Assembly: GCF_001017575.1 (NCBI RefSeq)
Contig: NZ_CP011372.1
Coordinates: 1,178,001-1,242,000 of the forward strand
Length of the DNA: 64,000 bases
From: Campylobacter lari
GTDB lineage: Bacteria; Campylobacterota; Campylobacteria; Campylobacterales; Campylobacteraceae
Direction of reading: 5' to 3'
Below, piece after piece: positions 48,965 to 58,260 of this stretch. The notes under the pieces were generated by a model. That model ran no database searches and was not told where the DNA came from. It worked only from the letters and a program-made list of their open reading frames with translations. A program made the position numbers and the translations under genes. The stretch's first letter is position 1. Each line of letters begins with the position of its first letter.

Positions 48965-49789
48965 ATGAGTCAAATTTCTATCATATTACCAACTTATAAT
49001 GTGGAAAAATATATAGCTAGAGCATTAGAAAGTTGTATAAACCAAACTTTTAAAGATATAGAAATCATTGTAGTAGATGATTGTAGTAATGATAAAAGTA
49101 TAGTTATAGCTAAAGAATATGCTAGTAAAGATGATAGAATAAAAATCATACATAATGAAGAGAATTTAGGAACTTTTGCTAGTAGGAATATAGGTGTATT
49201 AAATTCAAGATCACCCTATATAATGTTTTTAGATCCTGATGATTATTTAGAGCTTAATGCTTGTAAACTTGGGCTTGAAAAAATTAAAAATGTAGATATG
49301 GTAGTGTTTGATGCGTATGTACATAGGGTGAAATTTAAGAAATTTTATAGATTTAAACAAGATGAGCTTTTTAATAAAGATGAATTTTTAAATTTCTTAC
49401 TCAATCAAAAGCATTTTTGCTGGAGTGTTTGGGCAAAAGTATATAGGAAAAATTTGATTTTAAAAAGTTTTGAATATGTTGATTTTAAAGAAAGACTTTG
49501 CTATGGAGAGGATGTGCTTTTTAATTATATAAATTTTATGATTAGTGAGAGTTTTTTTATATCGAAAGAATGTATATACCGCTATGAATTTAATGAAAAT
49601 GGTAGATATGAAAACAAAAATAAAGAAATTTTATGGCAAAATTACGAGCATAAAAAACAAAGTTTAAAATGCATTAAAAAATTAGCTAATATTTTTTCAT
49701 ATAAGCATTTTAATAAAAAAATATTAAAAGTTTTAGAACAAGAAATTTTAGGGTTAGAGAGTAGGATTTTAAATATACTCACTTTTTAA
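48965..49789 (+). CDS. GT2-family glycosyltransferase of the LOS locus
   Basis: A 274-residue cytoplasmic enzyme with a GT-A fold. It begins ISIILPTYNVEKYIARALES, then VVDDCSNDKS and the D-x-D-like FLDPDDYLEL (about residue 90) that binds the metal and sugar nucleotide. It resembles the galactosyl/GalNAc transferases that build the Campylobacter LOS outer core, but the sugar it adds cannot be read from sequence. It is intact and the only plus-strand gene in the locus core. It overlaps legF by 21 bases at the 3' ends. Confidence 0.85.
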   Translation: MSQISIILPTYNVEKYIARALESCINQTFKDIEIIVVDDCSNDKSIVIAKEYASKDDRIKIIHNEENLGTFASRNIGVLNSRSPYIMFLDPDDYLELNACKLGLEKIKNVDMVVFDAYVHRVKFKKFYRFKQDELFNKDEFLNFLLNQKHFCWSVWAKVYRKNLILKSFEYVDFKERLCYGEDVLFNYINFMISESFFISKECIYRYEFNENGRYENKNKEILWQNYEHKKQSLKCIKKLANIFSYKHFNKKILKVLEQEILGLESRILNILTF

Positions 49790-50485
49790 CAACAAACTAG
49801 CCATTTTCAAATCATAATCCGTATCAATATCTATAGAATAAATAGACTCCATTTTATAAGCAAAACTATTTGGCATAAAAAAACCTTTATATTGCATAAA
49901 TTCTTTTATTTTTGCTATATAAATAGCACCATTAAGTCTGTAATATTTTTCTAAATCCTGTGAGCGTAAATTTTTAATCTCTGAAGACAAAAATAAATCC
50001 ATAGCACCATTTTCTGGTATGGTATTGCTCCAAAGAGGAGAGTGTTCACACTCACAAACGCTAATTACAGAATTAGCTTTTTTCTTAAAAAATAAATCCA
50101 ATGCCTCATCAATATGTTTATTATTTCTCAAAGGACTTGTAGGTTGTAACAAAACAATATATTTAAAACTTATATTTTTATTAGCATAAAAATCAATAAT
50201 ATTTTTTATAACATCAAAAGAAGATGATGTATCATCTGATAAAGATCTATCTCTTAAATAAGGCACTTGCGCTCCATATTGCATTGCTATCTTTGCATAT
50301 TCTTGAGAATCTGTGCTAACTATAACATTTTTTATATATTTAGACTTTAAAGCAGCTTCAATACTCCATGCAATTAAAGGTTTGTTTTTTAAAATTTTAA
50401 TGTTTTTGTGAACAAGACGCTTACTTCCACTACGCGCGGGAATGATAGCCAAAATCTTATTTAAATCATTCTCAATTATTTGCAT
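49769..50485 (-). CDS. legF: CMP-legionaminic (sialic-type) acid synthetase
   Basis: A 238-residue cytidylyltransferase that activates a nonulosonic acid with CTP. The signature IIPARSGSKRLVHKNIKIL is near the start, with LLQPTSPLRNNKHIDEAL and the acidic IDIDTDYDLKMA at the end. The ATG at 50483-50485, overlapping the ptmE stop by 14 bases, is preferred to an upstream in-frame ATG within ptmE. It is intact, unlike most of its operon. Leg rather than Neu/Pse is inferred from its neighbours. Confidence 0.88.
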   Translation of the reverse strand: MQIIENDLNKILAIIPARSGSKRLVHKNIKILKNKPLIAWSIEAALKSKYIKNVIVSTDSQEYAKIAMQYGAQVPYLRDRSLSDDTSSSFDVIKNIIDFYANKNISFKYIVLLQPTSPLRNNKHIDEALDLFFKKKANSVISVCECEHSPLWSNTIPENGAMDLFLSSEIKNLRSQDLEKYYRLNGAIYIAKIKEFMQYKGFFMPNSFAYKMESIYSIDIDTDYDLKMASLLLKSEYI

Positions 50486-51502
50486 CAATAATCGCCTTTT
50501 CGTATTCTTCAAGCCTTCCTATATCAATCCAATAATCTTGCAATATATAAGAATTTATTTTTATTTTTTTATCTAACAATCGCTTAATCAAATTAGGCAT
50601 ATCCAAATACACATCTTTTTTGATATACTTTAAAACTTCTGGTTCTAATACATAAATTCCAGCACTAACTAAAAATTTCTGCATAGGCTTTTCTTCTATA
50701 TCTTTTATATCATTGTTAGAAATTTTCACAACACCATAAGGAATTTGATACTCAAATTCTCTAAGTACCACACTCATCATCGCTTTACTTTTTTTATGCT
50801 CTTGAACAAGTTGATCAAAATCAAGCTTAGTTAAAATATCTCCATTCATAACAATAAATGATTTTTTCATATCTTTTATCAAAGACAAAGCTCCAGCAGT
50901 ACCAAGTTTTTGTTTTTCTTTAACATAAGAAATTTCAACACCTAAACTTTTACCTTCTTGAAAATAATCACAAATAACTTCTTTTTTATAATTTACACAA
51001 AATATAAATTTTTTAAAACCTTGCTCTTTGAAATTTAAAACAATATTTTCAAGTATTGGTTTTTTACCTATTTTTAACATAGGTTTTGGAGTATTTTTAG
51101 TAAGTTCACCCAATCTACTTCCAAGACCTCCAACCATTAGAACTACTTCATTTTCAAAACTTTTTCTTTAAGAATTGAAGCAATAGATTTTATAGCTATA
51201 ACTTCATTTTCACTATTTAAGACGGGAAAATCATAAATATCAGTTTGACTAGCTAATTTTAAAAGCTCTTCTTTGCTTATATTTTCTTTAATAGTTAGCG
51301 AATTCTTAGTATAAATTGTTTCTATACTATCTTCAAGCTTTTTACCATTTAATAAAGCCCTTCTAATGTTAGAATCACTAATTACACCTAAAAATTTATC
51401 ATTTTCTACCACTAAAGCTATTCTAACACGCTCGCTACCTATAATTTTTAAAGCTTCTTGAATACTTGCATTTTTAGTAAGTTTTAATTTTTCAATACTC
51501 AT
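50472..51502 (-). pseudogene. ptmE: Glucosamine-1-P guanylyltransferase PtmE (CBS pair plus nucleotidyltransferase), frameshifted
   Basis: The N-terminal CBS pair (51143-51502) and the nucleotidyltransferase (50472-51137; VGGLGSRLGELTKNTPKPML) are one gene in relatives. Adding one A to the A5 tract (T5 at 51161-51165 on the plus strand) gives 343 residues with the linker ILKEKSFENEVVLMVGG. The enzyme makes the GDP-linked sugar that starts the legionaminic pathway. As written, the catalytic half has no good start of its own apart from an ATG after the break, so partial activity is possible. Confidence 0.8.
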
Positions 51503-52655
51503 TGCATATCCACAAATTTTTTATATAAAATTTTTTCCAAAGAAATATTTTTTAAAATATCCTTTATCATTAGACTTGTATTTTTACCTTCACATTCAAA
51601 AGGATTAATGAAATTTTTAGCTTATTTTGATATTCTTTAGTATTAGCATGCAAAAACGCTTGTTTTAAATGATAAATATCACAATTTATAATATTATCGG
51701 CCAAAATTCTTCCTTCTTGCCTGTTGCCTATATTGATACAAGGAATTCTTAAAAAAGGACTTTCGCAAATTCCACTAGAGCTATTTCCTATAAGCATATT
51801 TGCTATCTTCATTAAACTTAAGTATCTTTTAGAGCCCAAATTATCAAATAACTTTGCCTTATGAGATTGTTTTATACAATACTCATTTAAAAGCTCATTA
51901 ATATATAAACCATTCTCATCAGCATTTGCTTTCGTAAAAATTAAAGTAGAATTTTCCAAACTATCTAAAAATTCAAGCAATAATTTTATTTCTTTTTTAA
52001 CGCTTGATTTTTGTATCGTTTGAGGATGATAAGTTATTAAATATATATTTTCAGTAAATATAAAATTCAATTCTTTTTGCAAATCTTCCTTACTTAGAAA
52101 AATCATATTCTTGATATTTTCTCCACCTAAAGAACCTACATTAAAAACTCTATCTTCACTTTCTCCAAGTTGCAAAATTCTATTTGCATAAGTTTGAGTA
52201 CTAACAAAATGCAAATGCGCCATTTTACTAATAGCATGCCTAATGCTATCATCAATAGCTCCCAAAGTAAGCTCTCCTCCGCAAAGATGTGCTAAGGGAA
52301 TTTGCATAAGCAAACAAGTACTAGCGCAAGAGAGCATTTCATATCTATCGCCCAATATCACTACAATATCAGGTTTTAATTCTTCAAAAGCTTCGCAAAG
52401 TGAAATTTGCAAAAGCCCCATACTTTTACAAATACCTACACTATTATTACCATTAAGCAAAATGGGAATTTTTTTATCTATTTTAAATTCCTTTTCAATT
52501 TCTTGATAAGTAAAACCAAAATCTTGACTTAAATGAGCTGCTGTAACAATAAGCTGCAAAGTTAATTCATTATCTTGTTTGATGTATTTGCATAAATTTC
52601 TTAACAAATACCACTCAGCTCTAGTGCCACTAATAATACAAATTTTTCTATTCAT
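51499..52655 (-). pseudogene. legG: GDP-linked UDP-GlcNAc-2-epimerase-like hydrolase LegG, frameshifted near the end
   Basis: The family normally removes GDP and epimerises at C2 in the legionaminic pathway. ICIISGTRAEWYLLR, ILGDRYEMLS and GNSSSGICESP are intact. The open frame ends at 51570 with a non-native tail. Adding one A to the A5 tract (T5 at 51614-51618) restores the family ending FINPFECEGKNTS and runs to a TGA at 51499 that overlaps the ptmE ATG as ATGA, which strongly supports the reconstruction (385 residues). The start was set at the ATG 52653-52655; the TTG before it is weaker. Confidence 0.82.
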
Positions 52656-53659
52656 CAATTAACTCATCTTCAGCATATTCTCTACTAGCAATTTTACCTA
52701 AATATTTATCATATTCCATAGCACAAATTCCATCCCCTGGTCGCTTTGTAGTAAGGTTTTCTTCGCTAAAACATTCGCCTTTTTTTATAGCTTTTTTAGC
52801 CACAAGAGACTTTCTAGCAATGACTTTATTTTTGCTTTCGCTTTTACTTGGAATTTTAATACCATCTCCAAAAGCTTGTTCTAACTCTCTTATAGATTTA
52901 ATCATAGCTTTTAATTCTTCAGGTTCTAAGGATGCTTGATGATCAGGTCCTTGCATACTTTTATCTAAAGTAAAATGTTTTTCTATCACGCAAGCCCCCA
53001 TAGCTACAGCTGCTATAGGTATAGTTATACCCAAAGTGTGATCAGAATATCCCACAGGCAAGCAAAAAGCTTTTTTTAAGGTTTGCATAGCCCTTAAATT
53101 TACATCTTCAAAAGGCGTAGGGTATTCAGTGTTACAATGTAAAATGATGATTTTATCTCTTTGGGTTCCATTTTGCACCAAAATATCTAAAACTTTTTCA
53201 ATCTCACCTAAAGTAGCCATTCCAGTTGATAAGATGATATTTTTATTAAAACTAGCAATTTTTTTTAAGTAAGGAAGGTTGGTTAATTCTCCGCTTGGAA
53301 TTTTAAAAATTTCTATATCAAACTTTACAAGCAAATCAATACTTTCTAAGTCAAAAGCAGTAGAAAGAAATTTAATATTAAATTTTTTTACAATGTTCTA
53401 TTAAAATTTCATGATCTTGTTTAGAAAGTTCTAATTTTTTAACCATATCAAGCTGGCTTTGATTTTCATCAGTAGTTTGGAGTTGATACTCTGCTTTTTT
53501 AGCATTTTTGCTTATACAATTTTTAGCTACAAAAGTTTGAAATTTCACAAAATCAGCCCCAGCTTCACTAGCTACTTCTATAAGCCTTTTGGCTAAATTT
53601 ATATCGCCATTATGATTAACTCCAGCTTCTGCTATGATTAAGGTTTTATTGTATTTCAT
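52648..53659 (-). pseudogene. legI: Legionaminic acid synthase LegI (NeuB family), frameshifted
   Basis: It condenses the 6-deoxy hexose with PEP. The N-terminal part (53378-53659) has LIIAEAGVNHNGD and FVKFQTF. The C-terminal part has FKIPSGELTNLPYL, LSTGMAT and the SAF domain ending KRPGDGICAMEYDKYLGK. Removing one A from the A7 tract (T7 at 53383-53389) gives 336 residues and the join CKKFNIKFLSTAFD. This is one of only two breaks needing loss, not gain, of a base. It overlaps ptmG by 14 bases. Confidence 0.82.
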
Positions 53660-54768
53660 TTTTTAATTTATATTCTCCAAATTCGTTCTTATAAAATAAC
53701 TCTTTATTATAATGCTTTTCTACTATACTCCAAAATTTAGATTTTGAAATACCTAAAAAATCACAAAAATCTTCTATACATTTATTATCCAAATTATGAT
53801 CTTTTTGTTTTACAATTTTTACGGCTTCATCTCTGCTTAAAAGTCCATATCTTATAAATCTAGCCGCATAATCACTAGCCATGGCATGGCCAAATTTTGG
53901 GTATTTCATCCATGGATGAATTAAATAAGCAATACTATCAACTTGATCAAAATTTTCAGCACAATGTTTCCTGTCCCATTCTCCATTTAAATCACTAAAG
54001 CCTCTATTTTTAGCAAAAACATAATTAGAATAAGAATTCCACTTAACAAAATAACTCAAGTATATAGGATGAAGATTACCTATATCGTCTTTTTGTGGAT
54101 CAAAAAACAATTGCAAATTCTCTTCCTTTATTTCATCATCTATAAATTCATTAATATCCAAATCACTCGCTACCCCATTTAAAAAAATACCACTTGCATC
54201 AGGAGTTTCGACGTTGTCATTCCCGCCATATTCATATGAAATATTTTCTCCATAGACAAGCAAAGGTGTGTTAAATTTCAAAGCCATAGCAAAAAGGGTA
54301 AGAGTAGATTAATCTATCTATAAACCAGGTAGGTTTTCCATACTTTTCAAAGGTTTTCAGCATAACTTTTTTTTGAGTTTTTATATCAGGTTTTAAACTT
54401 ATAAGATGACAACCAAATTCTTCAGAAATATTTTTTAAATTTTTCTTCCCAGCTTCAGTCATAGTAAAATTATCTTCTACGCTAAATAAAATAGGATTCA
54501 TTCCTAGTTTCTCTTTCATAATATGTACTTGAAAATGAGAATCTTTACCCCCACTTACCGCAATAGCACAATCATACTCACACTTACCATTCATTCTTCT
54601 ATATTTATCACAAAGTTTTTCTAATTCTTTAAATCTAGCTTCATAATCAATATTTTCTTTATTTTGATGATTTACACAAGCTGAACAAATATTTTTTCCA
54701 TTTTTATCTTTACTAAATTTTATTCCTGGTCTCGTATCTGGCATCACACAATAATCACAATATTTCAT
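53646..54768 (-). pseudogene. ptmG: N-acetyl sugar amidotransferase (PseA/PtmG type), frameshifted
   Basis: Relatives carry out amidotransfer on nonulosonic acids to give acetamidino forms. The N-terminal half (54271-54768) has CDYCVMPDTRPGIKF, CSACVNH and the PP-loop AIAVSGGKDSHFQVHIM. The C-terminal half has LLVYGENISYEYGG and AHPW-like segments. Removing one T from the T5 tract (A5 at 54291-54295) gives 373 residues with the join YPFAMALKFNTPL. It follows legH by a GGAGTATAACG spacer that supplies its ribosome site. Confidence 0.78.
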
Positions 54769-54770
54769 CG

Positions 54771-55334
54771 TTATACTCCTTTCATATATACTATACTATT
54801 TTCATCTAAAATACTACCATGTTTTAAATGAGTATTTGACCCTAAAAAACTATGCTGCTTTATCAAACAACCCCCATTAACAACACTAGCTGTACTAATA
54901 TGACAAAAATTTTCAATTATAACATCATGTTCAACCAATGCCTTTGAATTTATTATACAACCTTTACCTACCTTGACATTTGTATTTACCAAGGCATGAT
55001 GCATTATTATACTTGCCTCATCAATAAAAGATCTTTTTGACACATGAGCAAGCGGCGAAATAATAGTTGGCAATCTAAAACCTATAGTTTTCAACTTATC
55101 ATAAATTTGCACTCTTGGCAATGAAGTTTTAATTTGTCCAATACCAATTAAGGCATATTTATATTCTTTAAATAATTTTTTTAAATCATCATCATTCCCA
55201 AGCAATGGATAATACGCACTTTCTATACCATTATCCACAAAACCAGCAATTTCAAATTTACCCTCAAGCTCTATAACTTCCATACACGCTCTTGCATGTC
55301 CTCCAGCTCCAATAATGATTATTTTTTCTTTCAC
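54771..55334 (-). CDS. legH: Sugar N-acetyltransferase LegH (PglD-like)
   Basis: A 187-residue acetyl-CoA transferase with an N-terminal Rossmann-like part (KIIIIGAGGHARACMEVIEL) and a C-terminal left-handed beta-helix of hexapeptide repeats (about 90-185). It should acetylate the 4-amino sugar of the pathway. A GTG at 55332-55334 with an AGGAT site is the likely start; the frame upstream overlaps legB. It is intact. Confidence 0.82.
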   Translation of the reverse strand: MKEKIIIIGAGGHARACMEVIELEGKFEIAGFVDNGIESAYYPLLGNDDDLKKLFKEYKYALIGIGQIKTSLPRVQIYDKLKTIGFRLPTIISPLAHVSKRSFIDEASIIMHHALVNTNVKVGKGCIINSKALVEHDVIIENFCHISTASVVNGGCLIKQHSFLGSNTHLKHGSILDENSIVYMKGV

Positions 55335-55341
55335 AAAAATC

Positions 55342-56351
55342 CTAAATATTATAAATATCACTTTTATATTTTTTTAAATTTAAAGGATTACTAAACCATT
55401 CTATAGTTTGACTTAAGCCTTTTTCTATATCATATTGTGGTGAAAAGTTAGTAAGGTTTTTGATCTTGCTATTGTCACACCATAGCCTAAATACTTCACT
55501 ATTTTCAGGCCTTATGCGTTCATTTTCTGTGATAAATTCTACATTTGATTTCATAAGTTTTTTAATGAGTTCTAAAGTATCTTTTATGCTTATTTCATAA
55601 TTTGATCCTATATTTACCACTTCACCTATAGCCTTTTGACATTTAGCTAACTCTAAAAACCCTAAACAAGTATCTTTTACATAATTAAAATCTCTAGTAG
55701 GACTTACATCTCCAAGCTTTATTTGCTTAGCTCCATTTGCAATTTGAGTGATGATAGTTGGAATCACCGCTCTTGCACTTTGCCTTGGGCCATAGGTATT
55801 AAAAGGTCTTGCTATGGTCAGTGGGAGATTGAAAGCATTATAAAAACTCATTGCCATAGCATCAGCACCTATTTTACTTGCTGAATATGGACTTTGTGCT
55901 TGCAAAGGATGTTTTTCATCAATAGGCACATACAAAGCCGTACCATAAACCTCACTTGTACTTGTGTGAATAATACGCTTTACATTATTTTCTAATGCAC
56001 TTTGACAGATATTTAAAGTACCTTTTATATTAACATCTACATAACTATCTGGAGCAACATAAGAAAAAGGTATGGCTATTAAAGCTGCTAAATGAAAGAT
56101 AATTTCTACATCTTTAGTGATGTTTTTGCAAAAATGTGGATCTCTAATATCTCCACAAACTACTTCAATATCATTTAAACACTCTATATCTTCAAGCCAA
56201 CCCCAATAATTAAAAGAATTATACTGACTCAAAGCTTTGATTTTATAACCATAAAATAGAGAGGTTTTATCCTTACTTTCTTTATAAAGCATTTCAACTA
56301 AATGTGAACCTATAAAACCATCTGCACCTGTGATTAATATATTTTTTTCAT
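55342..56351 (-). pseudogene. legB: NAD-dependent 4,6-dehydratase LegB, frameshifted at the start
   Basis: An SDR enzyme (TSTSEVYGTA, then PYSASKIGADAM with the catalytic Tyr-x-x-x-Lys). From the natural ATG at 56349-56351 the frame reads MKKIY and stops. Adding one A to the A7 tract (T7 at 56342-56348) restores NILITGADGFIGSHLVEM, the NAD motif, and a 336-residue protein. The open frame from 56292 lacks this motif, so it would be inactive. About nine extra residues (ESKDKTSLF) follow the first helix, which I do not recall in relatives. Confidence 0.8.
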
Positions 56352-56361
56352 AAATTAAATC

Positions 56362-57205
56362 TCATCTATAAAATTTACTTGATAAATAATGCTTTAATGC
56401 TCTAGGTGTTCTTAAGAATCCATAAAAAAGATTTATAAAAGGATTTGCTTCTAAATATATTCTTTTATATCTATTACGCAAATTTTTATTTGGCATTAAT
56501 CTTGTTTTTATCGAATTTTGGCTTTTAGTTTCGATCTCTAATGTTTTTGAAGGATTTTGCACATCATGAAGTAATATATACTTATTAATACTACTATCTG
56601 GACATACTGAAAATATCTTAGCATTGTATACATCTCTTAAAAAATTCAAGATTTCTATATCATAATTTGCATGATGCAAACAACACTCATCAATATTTCT
56701 TCCGTCAGCATAACTATATATTTCATCACAAAAATCCATTCCAGCTATATAAATCTCCTTATATCCACAAGCAACGGCACACGCTATGGCGTAAGTACCT
56801 GTCAACATCTCAATCCTACTTCCTAAATAACATGCATCAAAATCAACTTTAGCACTTAACTCCTTAAGTTTGTAAAAAAAATTATCATAACCGTTTAAAG
56901 CCGATGGAAAAAAAATTTAAAATTTTCTTGAAATATTTTTTCTTTCCTGCTAGCAAAATTATACATTTTACATACTATATTTTCAATCTGATATTCATTA
57001 TTTTTTACCATTTCATGCGAAGTAAAGTACTCATCAAAGAAAAAATCCACAGTATGAAAAATAGCTTTAATTTTTTTGCCTGTATAATATTTATCTTCCG
57101 TATAAAATTGATTACTCCTAAAAACATCATATTCACTTGGTAACCTTGCATAATCAATTTTTTTAAGCTAGGTCCATTTCCAGCAACCAAAACTGCATTC
57201 TTCAA
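56362..57205 (-). pseudogene. GT42 sialyltransferase-like protein (CstII type), twice frameshifted
   Basis: Three frames join into 281 residues, close to CstII (291). From a TTG at 57203-57205: AVLVAGNGPSLKK, then RLPSEYDVFRSNQFYTEDKY (Asn of the CMP site), then GSRIEMLTGTYA, GYKEIYIAGMDF, and the His block CCLHHANYDIEILNFL. Adding one A to the A7 (57158-57164) and one T to the T8 (56908-56915 on the plus strand) repairs it. GT42 enzymes move sialic-type sugars from CMP donors to LOS. Next to leg genes it may be a legionaminyl transferase. Confidence 0.78.
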
Positions 57206-57267
57206 AGCACCACCTTTCAGTCTAATTTGCATATTAATATCATATCATACCAAAACAAATATCGCAA

Positions 57268-58050
57268 TAATTATATCCATCCATAGCATTTTAGCACTTT
57301 TTATTATCTTTATTTAAAGTAAATTATAATAGAGTTTTACAATTTAAAGCTAAATGTGGCGAGGTAGCATATAGTCTAACCATTTAGTTATTTCTTGATT
57401 AAATTCTTTAAAATCTACAAGTAATAAATCATTACAATAATTATAGTAAATCTTCTTTTAAAGCTCTATTAAATCTTTCATTATGAGTATTCATTCTAGG
57501 ATTTTTTGGGTAAGTATAATAATGAGCGATATTAAGTTCTTTAATTAATATTTATAGTCTTTTTTTAAATTCGCAGCCATTATCTGTAAGTATGAAAATT
57601 CTTTTATGAATATTATTAATCTCCAAAGATAACAATAAAACTTTTAAATATATACTAGTATATTTTGTTTTTTAGAAGGTAAAACCACAACATAAGCAAT
57701 TCTTGTATCTAAATCTATACATAGTGAGCAATATCTTCCTATTTTTGTTATTGACATATCCTATAATATCCATTGCTCAAATCTTCATATGAGTTGTTTT
57801 AAAATTTTTTGTTTTTCTGTAATAGTTAACTCTTGTAGATATTATTATAATTTATCTTTAGAAATGATTCTTGCCATAGTAGAAACACTAGAAAATTTTG
57901 ACTTTATTTCTTTAAAAAAGTTTTAATAAATAACATAACCTTTCCTTACCTAAATTTTGATAAATACTCCTAAGTTAGCTTTATCAATCAATATTCTTTG
58001 GATTAATATAATGAAAGATACTGGTTTTATAGCTAAGAAGGTGTTAAATG
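57268..58050 (-). mobile_element. Degenerate transposase remnant (IS3/IS481-like integrase fold)
   Basis: No long frame is left, but minus-strand fragments read in order as a DDE transposase: IYQNLGKERLCYLL and VSTMARIISKDKL (N-terminal helix-turn-helix part), TRIAYVVVLPSKKQN, FILTDNGCEFKKRL (second Asp), YYTYPKNPRMNTHNERFNRA (the Glu), and a tail near PHLALNCKTLL. Multiple stops and shifts interrupt it. No inverted repeats or target duplication could be defined. It separates the GT42 gene from the eptC-like gene and suggests past insertion. Confidence 0.75.
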
Positions 58051-58260
58051 CATTTAAACTTATCTAGTTAAAAATAAATTTTTATTAAATATATTATAAT
58101 TTTATAATATAAATTTTTATACTAAAAATTATGTCATATAAAGCATACTAATGGTGCAAAAGTTAATTTTAAAAATATTTACATACTGATATCATTTCTT
58201 TGTTATAATGTATTTAATTACTATAAATTTAAACACAACAACAAGCAAAGGCGTGATAAA
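58051..58260. other. Intergenic AT-rich stretch with promoter of the eptC-like gene
   Basis: About 210 bases without an open frame. It holds a TATAAT at 58204-58209 on the plus strand, about 50 bases before the ATG of the phosphoethanolamine transferase remnant. I see nothing else. Confidence 0.4.

Noticed and set aside
56292..56351. Treating the open frame from 56292 as the complete legB
   Set aside because: It would lack the NAD-binding GADGFIGSH segment, which is present just upstream in a shifted frame. The gene is better described as frameshifted.
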